Source: Isoetes taiwanensis
Lineage: Eukaryota; Streptophyta; Lycopodiopsida; Isoetales; Isoetaceae
Assembly: GCA_021234155.1 (NCBI GenBank)
Contig: JAJEKV010000188.1
Coordinates: forward strand, 1-64,000
Direction: 5' to 3'
Length of the DNA: 64,000 nt
A program made the translations under genes and the position numbers. Shown here piece after piece: positions 24,400 through 33,190 of the stretch. The first letter of the stretch is position 1, and every line of letters starts with the position of its first letter. A model generated the notes under the pieces. It was not told the origin of the DNA, did no database searches, and worked only from the letters and a program-made list of their open reading frames with translations.

Positions 24400-24455
24400 C
24401 CATTCTAGAATCCCATCGATCCGAGACAGCCGGATCGACATTCTAGAATGGGGGC
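24400..24455 (+). promoter_or_regulatory. long hairpin of unit B
   Basis: CCCATTCTAGAAT and TCGATCCG pair with CGGATCGA and ATTCTAGAATGGG around a short loop. Equivalent hairpins occur at 24018, 27340, 28872, 29256 and 54701. In units C and E the hairpin sits a few bases before a TATA box. Confidence 0.7.
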
Positions 24456-24844
24456 GGTATGCATATCTTCATGCATGCATGCGGCGCATGCCCTTTTCTG
24501 GTTGGGAGTTCGCTATTTTAAAGCGGTTACGCATCAACGTCTCATCGGCGCTTCCTCTTCTCTCAGTGATTACCTTATTCTCTTTGAACCCACCCTCCTC
24601 CCCTTTCTTTGTTTATTGTATTTTGTCGCTGGCTGCGTGACCAGCCCCTCTATTTGAAGAGGTTTTGTTTTTTTTGTGGCGTGCGCGGCGTGATCAACCC
24701 TCCACTCACGGGAGGTTTGTTTTGTCTCGTTTTTTGTTGTGTTGGTGTTGTGAGGAATTACGGGTTGGCGGCGGCATCTGTTTCGACTTCTCCATGGGGT
24801 TTTAGGAGGGCGATTTCTATGCCTTACGTTTGTCCAAGCCCCTT

Positions 24845-24923
24845 GCCGAAGGCTTATCACTAGGGTGTTTCCTCGAAAACCCGAAAGGGCGGGATTTTTT
24901 AATCCTGGTGATAAGCTTTCGGC
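24845..24923 (+). ncRNA. 79-base structured motif, copy A/B
   Basis: Outer stem GCCGAAGGCTTATCAC pairs with GTGATAAGCTTTCGGC. Inside are a CCTCG-looped stem, CCCGAAAGGG and GCGGGATTTTTTAATCC. The core is shared with the other three copies. Whether it acts as RNA or DNA is not known. Confidence 0.6.
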
Positions 24924-25083
24924 AGGTACACCAGCCACACATCTATTAGCATTGTATTTTTTGGGGTGCAAATGATATAATTGGATTTTCCCTTTATTTT
25001 TCGTGGGTAGTTCGCATGTGTGCGGCTACCCACTGTCCACCATTGTAGAAAATCTGCTGAGATGAATGAGAAGCCTATCTATA

Positions 25084-25470
25084 CGGGCAATCTTCCAACC
25101 CTTCTGCTAACGTTAGCATATTGTTTCATTAGAATTATATCCTACCCTTCACCATAACTTCGGTCAATATTGCCTTGACTATCCTCCAGCGCGGTTCTTA
25201 TCACCTCCTCGATCCTCTGTTCGGCGGCCCTCTTTTCCGTTCTTCTCCTTCCTCTTTACGTCCCTTATCCTATCCAATTGCCCGTGCGTGGTGGCGGGAT
25301 TGCCTTCTCGCTATCGGCCTGGATCCATCTCGATATAGTACTCATTCTGCTCGTCGCGGCGGGGCCTCGGTAGCTGCGGCGCGGGGGGTTCCACATGATG
25401 CTGCGCGCGCTCACGGTTTTAAGGGGATTTGTCATGCAATTTGATTAGGTGCCGATTTTTCCTTATTCCA
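25084..25470 (+). pseudogene. tyrosine recombinase fragment 1
   Basis: The frame 25175-25444 reads PLSYPIARAWWRDCLLAIG followed by STHSARRGGASVAAARGVPH. THSARRGGAS is the His-x-x-Arg box of tyrosine recombinases in the form seen in DIRS, Ngaro and Crypton proteins. The expected HGRW box is cut short (HGFKGICHAI) and the catalytic Tyr is absent, so this copy ends early. The same DNA segment is repeated at 26861-27230 in a fuller form. Confidence 0.65.
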
Positions 25471-26860
25471 TTTGTCTCGGAACCAGAACACTTTATATGC
25501 GGGGTTTTTTACGTTCTTATGGAACCTCGAAGGTGCGCATAAGGTAATTTCTTGTTTGTTGATTTCATTTGGGACCTGGACTTTGTTAGCTCCTTTTTGC
25601 TAAAGTTATTTGTGATGCATTTGGTCGCCGTTGCAATACGTTGTGGGTTCATTATGTCATTTGGTGATTTCTCCTTAATGTTGGGTTGTATCTTGCAACT
25701 TTGAGCTATATCTTTGTGGACATGTATGGTGTACCTTATGGACATTGAGTTTTGAGTATCAGGGGGGAGCATGTCTTCTTTTCTTTTGATGCGCTTCATC
25801 GAATATTTTCTTTATTCTTTGCTCACCGGGTTCTTTGTTTCCTATATTCTGGGTCTCATATTGCTTCTCTTCGGTGATCACATGTTGCATTGCATACTTC
25901 TTTTACATATTTTCTATTGGTTTACAGTCATTGGCTCTATCTCAAATTTGTTTTTCCACTACTTTTCCGAGTGGATTTGCGAGTGGATTTGTCTAGTATC
26001 TGTTTACATTTTGATGCGAGTTCTTGTTCTGTTTTGCTATCCTTTTGTTGACATTTTGTTTCATACTTGGTCTTAAAGCATTTCCTTTGTTGTTTTGGTA
26101 CTCCTGACCTCTTGATCTATTATGTTATGGATTGTCATCTCGAGATCTGCCCATTTATTTGTCCGGAGTAAGTTTTTAATGTTTATCACGAGTTGCCTTA
26201 TTTTATATCTAGATGTGGCATGCTCTAATTTTCCACATGACAATATGTAGTTGTGTTCCCATTACCCATTTCCTCACTTGAATATTGGACTCACCTCATT
26301 ATTCTTACCCGACCCTTGGCGCTCTCAGCCTCCATCTCCTCGCTATCCTTGGCCATAACTTTTACCTTTGACTTGGTTTTCACATTTTGACCTCCTCCCT
26401 TCAAACATCACCATCTTACCATTCTCTCGACTTGGGTCTCTTTTACCTATATCCGCGATGTCTTTCGGCTAGGAGCAGCACACGCGATCCTGCATGATGT
26501 CCTCGTGCCCCATGGTTGCTTGATTTCCGTTCTGTCCCCTTGTCTTGTGCTTGGCTCTTGACATTCGACTGCTGCACTTCAGACATTGGTATACTTTATT
26601 TTTATTCTTTGGTCTCGGGCACATTTTTTAGTCGGTATCTTATGCATCTTGCAAATGGAATTAAAGGTTACATTGGAATTGTTTTTCCTTGTGAAAATTG
26701 CATTTAGGATATTGTTGGGTCTTTTATCTATGCACTTATTCACACCTGGTATCTAGTTTCTTATTGGCAGTTTATATTTTGGCGATGTTCCTTCATGTAC
26801 CCTGTTTTGCTAGACGTCTCGTCATCGCTTTTAAGGTTGAGTTGTCTTTACGTGTCTTTA
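25471..26860. other. T-rich spacer between recombinase frames
   Basis: Strongly pyrimidine-rich on the + strand, with frequent TTTTG, CTCG and CATG words and only hydrophobic short frames (for example 25771-26076). The composition resembles 51000-54650 next to the related unit E. I see no RT motif in any frame. Confidence 0.5.
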
Positions 26861-27300
26861 CGGGCAATCTTCCCATCCTTCTGCTAACGTTAGCATATTG
26901 TTTCGTTAGAATTATATCCTACCCTTAACCATACCTTCGGTCAATATTGCCTTGACTATCCTCCAGCGCCTAATTTCCACCGGTTCTTATCATCTCCTCG
27001 ATCCTCCGTCCGACGGCCCTCTTTTCCGTTTTTCTCCTTCCTCTTTATGTTCCTTATCCTATCCGACTGCCCATGTGTGATGGCAGGATTGCTTTCTCGC
27101 TATCGGCCTGGATTCATCTCAATATGGTTCACATTCTGCTCGTCGCGACGGGGCCTCGGCAACTGCGGCGCGGGGGGTTCCACATGATGATGCTACGCGC
27201 TCACGGTCGCTGGCGCTCCTCTTCTTCTCCTTCTCGCTACGTACTTCGCGCCCAACTCAACACTTGGAGGTTTCGCAGCGACTGGGCTTATCGTTAAGGA
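26861..27300 (+). pseudogene. tyrosine recombinase fragment 2 with catalytic Tyr region
   Basis: It repeats 25084-25440 with point changes and carries on further. The HSARRDGASATAARGVPH box is followed, one frame over, by RAHGRWRSSSSPSRYVLRA, which holds the His/Arg-Trp block and the candidate nucleophilic Tyr (SRYV). The product would end DWAYR just before the GGAAGTTCTC sequence that leads into hairpin unit C. The frameshift between boxes and missing upstream sequence make it inactive as read. Confidence 0.65.
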
Positions 27301-27400
27301 AGTTCTCTGGTAGTCGGCCGGTTTTGTGTCTCTTGCGAGTCCCTTCCCAGAATAGCATCGATCCGAGCCATCGGATCGCCATTCTGGGAAGGGACGAGCT

Positions 27401-27411
27401 CCTATATAAGG
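27401..27411 (+). promoter_or_regulatory. TATA box of unit C
   Basis: CCTATATAAGG lies five bases or so after the long hairpin. A matching TATTTATAAGG follows the hairpin of unit E at the same spacing, so this is a likely core promoter. Confidence 0.6.
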
Positions 27412-27557
27412 CCCTTTCCTCTTTCGGCTCGGTTATCGGCGTCTTCTCACAGCAGCTCTTCTTCTATTGCCGTTGCTTCCCTCCCTTCCCGCCCTGCTAT
27501 GTGGGGGTATGCGTCTTTTTCATCTATATTTTTTGTTCATGCACTCTTTGTTGTTCT

Positions 27558-27722
27558 CCACCTTTGGGTGTTGCTATTATCATGTTTTCTTTTCATCGGC
27601 ATCATGCCGCATTATTTTCCACCTGTGGGTGATGCTGTTTATTTCCACCTCGAGGGTGATGCATATTTTCACATGATGGTTTTCCACCCGTTGGGTGATG
27701 CTTTTCCACCTTATGGATGACG
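27558..27722 (+). repeat. CCACC/GGGTG mini-hairpin array
   Basis: About five short repeats of TTTTCCACC, a 3-6 base loop, then GGGTGATGC. Each can fold into a 4-5 bp hairpin. Unit E has three different mini-hairpins at the same place (CTCGG ... CCGAG) and unit B has two (CCTCT/AGAGG and CCTCC/GGAGG). Confidence 0.6.
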
Positions 27723-28041
27723 CTATTTCTTTTCTGTTGTGTTCTTTTTCATCTGTTTCGTCGCTCATATTTGGGAATTTTTTGATGCAGTGTGTTTCCT
27801 CCGCGCTGTGCATGTTGCTTTTCTCTAACCATTCATGGGTGTTTTTTAGGGGTTCTTTTGTGTTGCTTGCAGGATTCCGCCGTCTTCGGGGGTCCTGTTC
27901 TATTTTTGCTCGCCATCAGCCCATTTCCTTCACTTCTCCATGCGACACATTTGAGGTTCGCCGTCTTTTGGGGTCCTGCTAGATTTGCGTTCGCCATCAA
28001 CCCATCTCCTCCCGTTCTCCAGGCAACACATTCAAGGCTAT

Positions 28042-28120
28042 TGGCGACCATTTCTCATTAGGGTTTTCCTCGAAAACCCAAAAGGGCGGGGTTTTTTATC
28101 CCGATGAGAAGTTGTCGCCA
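28042..28120 (+). ncRNA. 79-base structured motif, copy C
   Basis: Outer stem TGGCGAC..TTCTCAT pairs with ATGAGAAG..GTCGCCA; the inner core AGGGTTTTCCTCGAAAACCC and AAAGGGCGGGG matches the other copies. The stem sequence is unlike copy A/B, yet it remains paired. Confidence 0.6.
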
Positions 28121-28250
28121 TTACCCTTCTATATTGCCTATGCGCATTTTCTGTTTGTGGGGTAGTCCGATATTGTTCCTATGGTTGGCTACCCCTCTCT
28201 ATTCTTCAAAACATTGTATATTGCTGCTGTGATGAATGACAAGCCTATCT

Positions 28251-29296
28251 AGATAGGCTTCTCATTCATCTCAGCAGATTTTCTACAATGGTGGACAGTG
28301 GGTAGCCGCACACATGCGAACTACCCACGAAAAATAAAGGGAAAATCCAATTATATCATTTGGACTTTAAAAAATACAATGCTAATAGATGTGTGGCTGG
28401 TGTACCTGCCGAAAGCTTATCACCGGGATTAAAAAACCCCGCCCTTTCGGGTTTTCGAGGAAAAACCCTAGTGATAAGCCTTCGGCAAGGGGCTTGGACA
28501 AGCGTAAAGGCATAGAAATCGCTCCCAAAACCCCGCATGGAGAAGTCGAAGCAGATGCCGCTTGCCAACTGTACACGCACATCACCAACACAACAAAGCG
28601 AGACAACACAAACCTCCCAGTGGAGGGGCTGATCCACAGCGTGCCCAGCGACAAAAAAAAAAACCTCTTCAAATAGAGGGGCTGGTCGCGGCGTGCCGGG
28701 CGACAAATACAATAAACAAAGAAGGGGGGAGGGTGGGTTCAAAGAGAATAAAGATGCTGGAGAAGAGGAAGTGTCGATGAGGCGTTGATGCGAGAAGCGC
28801 CTAAAATAGCGAAACCCCAACCCGAAAGGGCATCGCCCGCATGCATGCATGCATGCAAACATGCATGCTCGCCCCATTCTAGAATGTCGATCCGATGTCT
28901 CGGATCGATGAGATCTAGAATGGGGCTGCTATGAAACTCAACAAAGCGCCGAATACGAAGAGAACTTCCTTATCAAACTAGAATCGAGGACGAAGGTCAC
29001 AGGATGAAGGCTAAAGAAGGGCCAAGGCCGAGAAAGGGCATGCCACAGCATGAAAGAAACGCCAAATGGGCCAAACCAAGCAGGAAGAAGCCCCTCCCCT
29101 GCCTGGAAACAAATCAAAGAGAATAAGGTACTGCTGAGAGAAGAGGAAGCGCCGATGAGACGTTGATGTAGAACCGCGTCTAAAATAGCGAAACCCCAAC
29201 CAGAAAGGGCATGCGCCGCATGCATGCATGCATGCATGCAAGACATGCATGCTCGCCCCATTCTAGAATGTCGATATGATGTCTCGGATCGATGGG
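28251..29296 (-). repeat. right terminal inverted repeat (unit D)
   Basis: Reverse complement of 23969-25082 with modest divergence, including the structured motif at 28408-28486, an ATGC repeat at 28840-28865 and 29218-29252, and hairpins at 28872 and 29256. It meets unit C in a near-perfect palindrome centred on 28250/28251. Confidence 0.75.
28408..28486 (-). ncRNA. 79-base structured motif, copy D
   Basis: Inverted copy, nearly identical to 24845-24923: same outer stem GCCGAAGGCTTATCAC, same CCTCGAAAACCCGAAAGGGC core. Probably the mirror partner within the terminal inverted repeat. Confidence 0.6.
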
Positions 29297-29299
29297 ATT

Positions 29300-29520
29300 C
29301 AAGCAGCAAAAGCCAGATGTGAGCACTCCATTGTTATTACATTCTTATCATCAATGCTGGTTACCAAGGAAAAGGAACTTTTGGAGGTGACAACAATAGC
29401 TAATGACCATTGCAATTACATAGTGCTTAATATTTTTTCTTTTTGCGTTCATCATTCTTTTTATTTTTTAAACGGGCAGAAGATGAAGAACATGGAATCC
29501 AACCAAGGCTGGAGAAGTTG
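29300..29520 (+). pseudogene. right part of the split coiled-coil gene
   Basis: Reading QAAKARCEHSIVI and KEKELLE, it continues the frame broken at 23968. A donor-like GGAGGTGACA near 29383 and an acceptor-like ACGGGCAG at 29471-29478 suggest an intron before EDEEHGIQPRLEKLKEIA. Function unknown; charged, helical composition. Confidence 0.4.
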
Positions 29521-30021
29521 AAAGAAATAGCTTCATCTCTAAGTAAGATGTTTGGACTGCAATTCAACCTTTCATTTTTGGAGCATTCAAAATGCTCTTC
29601 AGTAGCGTTTGCAAGTCTACAAAGTTGTTCTTACTGTACATATACCTATGACCCATTTTGTGTTTCAGCCATCATTGCACATTGCATGCACAATTTCTAT
29701 CTAATTTGCGCTTACTTATGTTTCTCAAAGAGATCAGCTTGTCCCTCTTGTGAGAGCCAGATGACTGATAATTGGTTCAAGTGCATTAGACTTCCACGTA
29801 GATCTGCAATGGAATCTGGTCCCAATTACAGTGTAGTGCAGTCCATTAAAAAGAGTCAAGATCCATCACTAAGCACACCTGCTGACTTGGAGGAGCCTGA
29901 TATAATTATGCAATCCATTGAAAATTGCATTTTTTTATCTTCCACAAGCCCAAGCTTGAAGAGAGACAATGCTGAACAAACTAACAGTTGTAAAAGACTG
30001 AAAAATAAGTTATTCTTGTGA
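29479..30021 (+). CDS. unrecognised exon(s), CPSC-containing
   Basis: The frame opens after an acceptor-like GGGCAG and reads EDEEHGIQPRLEKLKEIASS. Its later part has ACPSCESQMTDNWFKC, a possible metal-binding Cys cluster, and a Ser/Pro-rich tail. A donor-like GTAAAAGAC near 29991 may join it to the exon at 30082. I do not recognise the family. It is likely the 3' part of the gene split by the recombinase element. Confidence 0.35.
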   Translation, partial: EDEEHGIQPRLEKLKEIASSLSKMFGLQFNLSFLEHSKCSSVAFASLQSCSYCTYTYDPFCVSAIIAHCMHNFYLICAYLCFSKRSACPSCESQMTDNWFKCIRLPRRSAMESGPNYSVVQSIKKSQDPSLSTPADLEEPDIIMQSIENCIFLSSTSPSLKRDNAEQTNSCKRLKNKLFL

Positions 30022-30081
30022 AGTATAAGTACTTTTTATACTATATGTACTTATTTAGTTTGATAATTTGAATGATGCAGG

Positions 30082-30300
30082 CTCAAGTTTGGATAGTTCA
30101 GAGTCTACGGTTGATATTTCTAACAGAATTGACGAGAATACTGTCCAAGTAATAGAAGAAGAATGTGAAACAACATTGAAGAATATAGATGATTATGTTT
30201 CCAAATTGAACAAACCTACTGATATTGTAGACAAAACAATCACAGAGGAAGAAACTGATTTGGCATCAGTCCTTCTAAAAATAATTCCAGCAGGTTTCCT
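30082..30300 (+). CDS. unrecognised acidic exon
   Basis: An acceptor-like TTTGAATGATGCAG precedes a frame reading SSLDSSESTVDISNRIDENT and continuing through an acidic EEECETTLKNIDDYV. It ends at a donor-like CAGCAGGTTTCC. The protein is low-complexity and acidic; role unknown. Confidence 0.35.
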
Positions 30301-30420
30301 CTAGCAAACGAGCTTCATCCAAATCAATAACTAAGAAACTAAGCTGATTCTAGTATATTCCTTTCTACCTGTTGTATTGCCATAATTTCTCCGATATTGT
30401 CACTGCATAGTGCTAGTATT

Positions 30421-30840
30421 GTTGGCAAGAAGCTTTCGGTTATTGAGCCAGAGGACTTCATGTACAAGGTTTTCAAAAAGGCTAAAGCAGCACCTGATGT
30501 GATGGAAGGTGTCCAAGTTCATCCATAAAAAAAAGAGGTTCTTGCTATCAGGCCAAAGCGGTCACGGTTCATGCATTTTGTCATGAACACTTTCTTTGTT
30601 AGTATATGGTCTTCCAATCTCTCAGTGATTAGCTGCCTGGGGTCTTTCATTCCTCAGGCCTTAGTGGATAAGTTTTTTTTCAAATGGATGGTGCATCATT
30701 TGAAAGTGAATAAAGGAACTTCTTGCCACATCAAAAAACTGACAAAAGTTTATGAGAAATGTCCTGAATTTAGCATCAGGACAACTTTGATGATTGATCC
30801 TTATAATATTCAGTATAATAAAAAGAGTACACAAGTGTGA
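30421..30840 (+). pseudogene. unrecognised basic C-terminal exons
   Basis: KKLSVIEPEDFMYKVFKKAK, a stop at about 30526, then RPKRSRFMHFVMNTF. A possible intron (GTTAGTATATG to TCCTCAG) leads to ALVDKFFFKWMVHHLKVNKG and a stop at 30838. The pieces are basic and could end the + strand gene, but a stop breaks them and I cannot name the family. Confidence 0.3.
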
Positions 30841-31213
30841 ATCACCCCTAGGCAAAATTTGACTTTCATCGACCAAATTTTGGCTTGTTGTTACAACTTC
30901 AATTTACATTAACAAATTCTTTTCAAAATGGAACCTTAAGGCATATTGTCTACAACATGTTTGGTTAAGTGTAAGTTTGACCGAATTTTGACTTTTTCTT
31001 ATAATTGCAATTTACACTAGCAAATTTTACTTAAATGGTACAACATATTCTAGTTGATCAACAATTACCAAGTCAAACAAGGGCCTTCTATAAGATATTC
31101 TAGTCATAATGCTATTCTATGCCTATTGGAACATTAAAGCATATTGTCTACAACATGTTTTTAAGTGTAAGTCAACAATTTTCAAGTCAACGAGTGTGAA
31201 TTACCCCTAGGCA
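30834..31213. repeat. spacer with direct repeats between converging genes
   Basis: GTGTGAATcACCCCTAGGCA occurs at 30834 and 31194, and GGCATATTGTCTACAACATG-like sequence at about 30940 and 31138. The two copies bracket the ~360-bp gap between the + strand gene and the - strand transposase-like gene. Confidence 0.65.
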
Positions 31214-33190
31214 GTTTGAATCTTCTTTTTTATATGTTGTGGGTCTTTGTTGTTGACATGTAGCCATTCCACCACCTCATGTGCATTGGTGATCTTGCTG
31301 CCCTTCAACTGTGCTGCTCTCAAAGCCCTCTTTATTACTGCTTCTGCACCATCATGTTCTCCCTTTCCATGGTCAAAGCACCAAAAGTTCCACTTCATGT
31401 CTAAACCTGTTAAAGACTTGAATCTAGCATCAAAGTAAAATGATTTTTTACCTTTAAATTGTGAGGCTGCACCATCTGAGAAAACATAATGCTTCTTCAA
31501 AGTGATTTCCTTCTCTTGCATCCACTGATTGTGTAAGAGAAAGCAATGCTACACAAATAAAGAAATGTTTTCTGTCATCAGATATATAAGAATGTTCTTC
31601 CTTGATGATTTCTTGTGTCTCAGGATCCTTTCTATATGTGAGGTGCACAAGAATAGTGATCTGCTCATTATGCCAATGCTTGGACTGGACTTCATTCTGC
31701 TCCTTGAAAGAGTAACTCTCTGCAAAATCAACCATTGATACAATGGTATCATCAGCAAACCTGTTCAGTAGTTGTCTAAACTCCTATGCTTTGGATCTGA
31801 AGGTTTTCATCAAAACATTGGATGAAGTCTGCAAATATTGATGCTCAATTCTTTTTTTGGGGCTTGCCATTTTTATCCTTACCAATTTTAATATAATCTA
31901 TGTTCTCCCAAGTGATTTTTTGAGTCTTGCCCTTTTCTTCTATTGGACACCTTTCCATTTTGTCCACACCACATTTTTTGCTGCGGGGTTCACGACAAGC
32001 ATGCTTCATTGTGCCACTCCTCACATTAGGGCTTTGAACAAACCATGCTTCTCCACATATCAGCATTGAAGGCGCCAAACATAATCTTACGCATTGCAAC
32101 CTACCTGGCTTGCCTTGTGGTCATATATCTTGCACTCATAGGTGCAATTTACAGCGTGCACCATGGACTTTTTCCTCATGTTCTTTACCTCTTACCTCAG
32201 CATTGACATCCTCTTATGATAGACGTAACAACAGGTATTGAATTCAGATAGCTACAACAAAGTAAGGCTTTAATTTCTCGAAGGATCTCTACTTAATTTG
32301 AACATCTGGATTGTCTTGCTTGAAACTATGAAGAATTCTGTCTGCAAAATAAGAATAGAAAACTACTTAGTAAATACTAATGCTAATACCACTAGTGAAA
32401 CAAATGCTAATAAGTAGCAACTTAGAACTAATTGTTGATTCCACTAGCATTACAACATAACCCTTAGCAACCCAAACCACTAAACAGTGCTAGGATATTG
32501 GGCTGAAAGCATTGCTAATCCGTAGTGGTAGGTTACTAACTACAGATTTAGTAAACATTGACAAAATTACTAACAGTGGCACCAACATTAACAAAATTTG
32601 TAACATTAGCACTATCACTAATAAAATCGCTAACACTGACACTAACATCAACACAATTACTAAAAGTGGCACCAACATTATAAAGGTGAGAAACCTTAGC
32701 ACTATCACAAAAGATGCTCCATTATCAACGATCAATATCACTAAAACGTGCTAGCACAATAAGAACGTGCAGATTAATTCGATTAGCAGATACAATTCAT
32801 ATTAGAATCAGTACTTCAAAACTTATAAAAAATACTAGTAATTAGTAAACGTGAAAAATACTTAGTAAACAGTAAACATTTCTACAAATAGCATAATTGG
32901 CTCACATCAAGGTAATGTGTTGGATGCTTAAGATGTTCTCCTCTACCAGATCTGACGTCCTTGAAGTTAGGCGAAACTCTGGTGTAGTTTGTCCAATAAT
33001 CCATAACTTTTTCAATCATTTCTTGGCTCAGGGAATCCTTTCTCTTCTTCCTTCCTCCAAGAGCCCATAATGCATTTTTATTACTAATTGCAACACAGTG
33101 CTTCTTAGCTTTGGAACAATTCCTTGGATGAATACTTAAACCCTTGGCAGCTAATCTTTTGCTGCCATGCCTGACCTTTCCAAGTGCCAC
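31207..33190 (-). pseudogene. transposase-like protein with DFAE / SDGAASQFK / HGKGEHDG blocks
   Basis: Four frames on the - strand make one discontinuous protein. The N-terminal part (33190-32906) is basic and contains MDYWTNYTRVSPNFKDVR. After an intron come ILHSFKQDNPDVQIK (32341 downward) and a Cys-rich part. Then VDFAESYSFKEQNEVQSKHW and SYISDDRKHF (31735-31560), and finally YVFSDGAASQFKGKKSFYF and FDHGKGEHDGAEAVIKRAL (31480-31310). Three acidic blocks with this spacing suit an RNase H-fold DDE/D enzyme. From memory, similar unnamed proteins occur in repeats of animals and other plants; I cannot give the family a name. Stops and frame changes make it a likely pseudogene, though some breaks may be introns. 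Confidence 0.55.
32342..32905 (-). other. intron of the transposase-like gene with internal tandem repeats
   Basis: The - strand donor GATGTGAGC at 32905 and the acceptor TTATTTTGCAG at 32342 bound 564 bp. Inside, units of about 89 bp repeat ATTACTAAxAGTGGCACCAACATTA and nearby words. The vocabulary (GCTAAC, TTAGCA, TTACTAAC) resembles the repeats at 22130-22430. Confidence 0.5.

Larger units (their letters stand above)
23969..25082 (+). repeat. left terminal inverted repeat (units A and B)
   Basis: It contains two tandem hairpin-headed units. The stretch from 24002 (GCGGTTTGTTGG, CATTCTA, ATCGATC, TCGGATCGACATTCT, CATGCATGCATGCG) is repeated from 24377. It ends with the 79-base structured motif and GATGAATGAGAAGCCTATCT. 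Reverse-complement counterpart: 28251-29296. Confidence 0.75.
27301..28250 (+). repeat. unit C (hairpin, TATA box, mini-hairpins, structured motif)
   Basis: It starts with a long hairpin at 27340-27396 (TCCCTTCCCAGAAT mirrored), then CTATATAAGGCC. An array of CCACC/GGGTG mini-hairpins follows at 27558-27722, and the structured motif at 28042-28120. It ends at the centre of a palindrome joining it to the inverted right terminus. It differs in sequence from units A, B and D but has the same order of parts. Confidence 0.65.
23969..29296. mobile_element. tyrosine-recombinase composite element with ~1.05-kb inverted termini
   Basis: The element splits a reading frame, and ATTC is present at both edges. 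Its ends are mirror images: 23969-25082 matches 29296-28251 in reverse, including two TATA-linked hairpins, an ATGC-repeat, a structured 79-base motif and a final GATGAATGAGAAGCC segment. Between them lie two broken tyrosine-recombinase frames separated by 1.4 kb of T-rich DNA, and a third related unit. Inverted termini plus a tyrosine recombinase fit DIRS-type retroelements, but I see no reverse transcriptase. A Crypton-like or non-autonomous relative is possible. Confidence 0.6.

Noticed and set aside
24845-24923. Hammerhead ribozyme in the structured motif
   Set aside because: GAAA follows a stem as in hammerheads, but the required CUGANGA box reads CUCAUUA or similar and the cleavage stem does not fit; only an unnamed structured motif is claimed.
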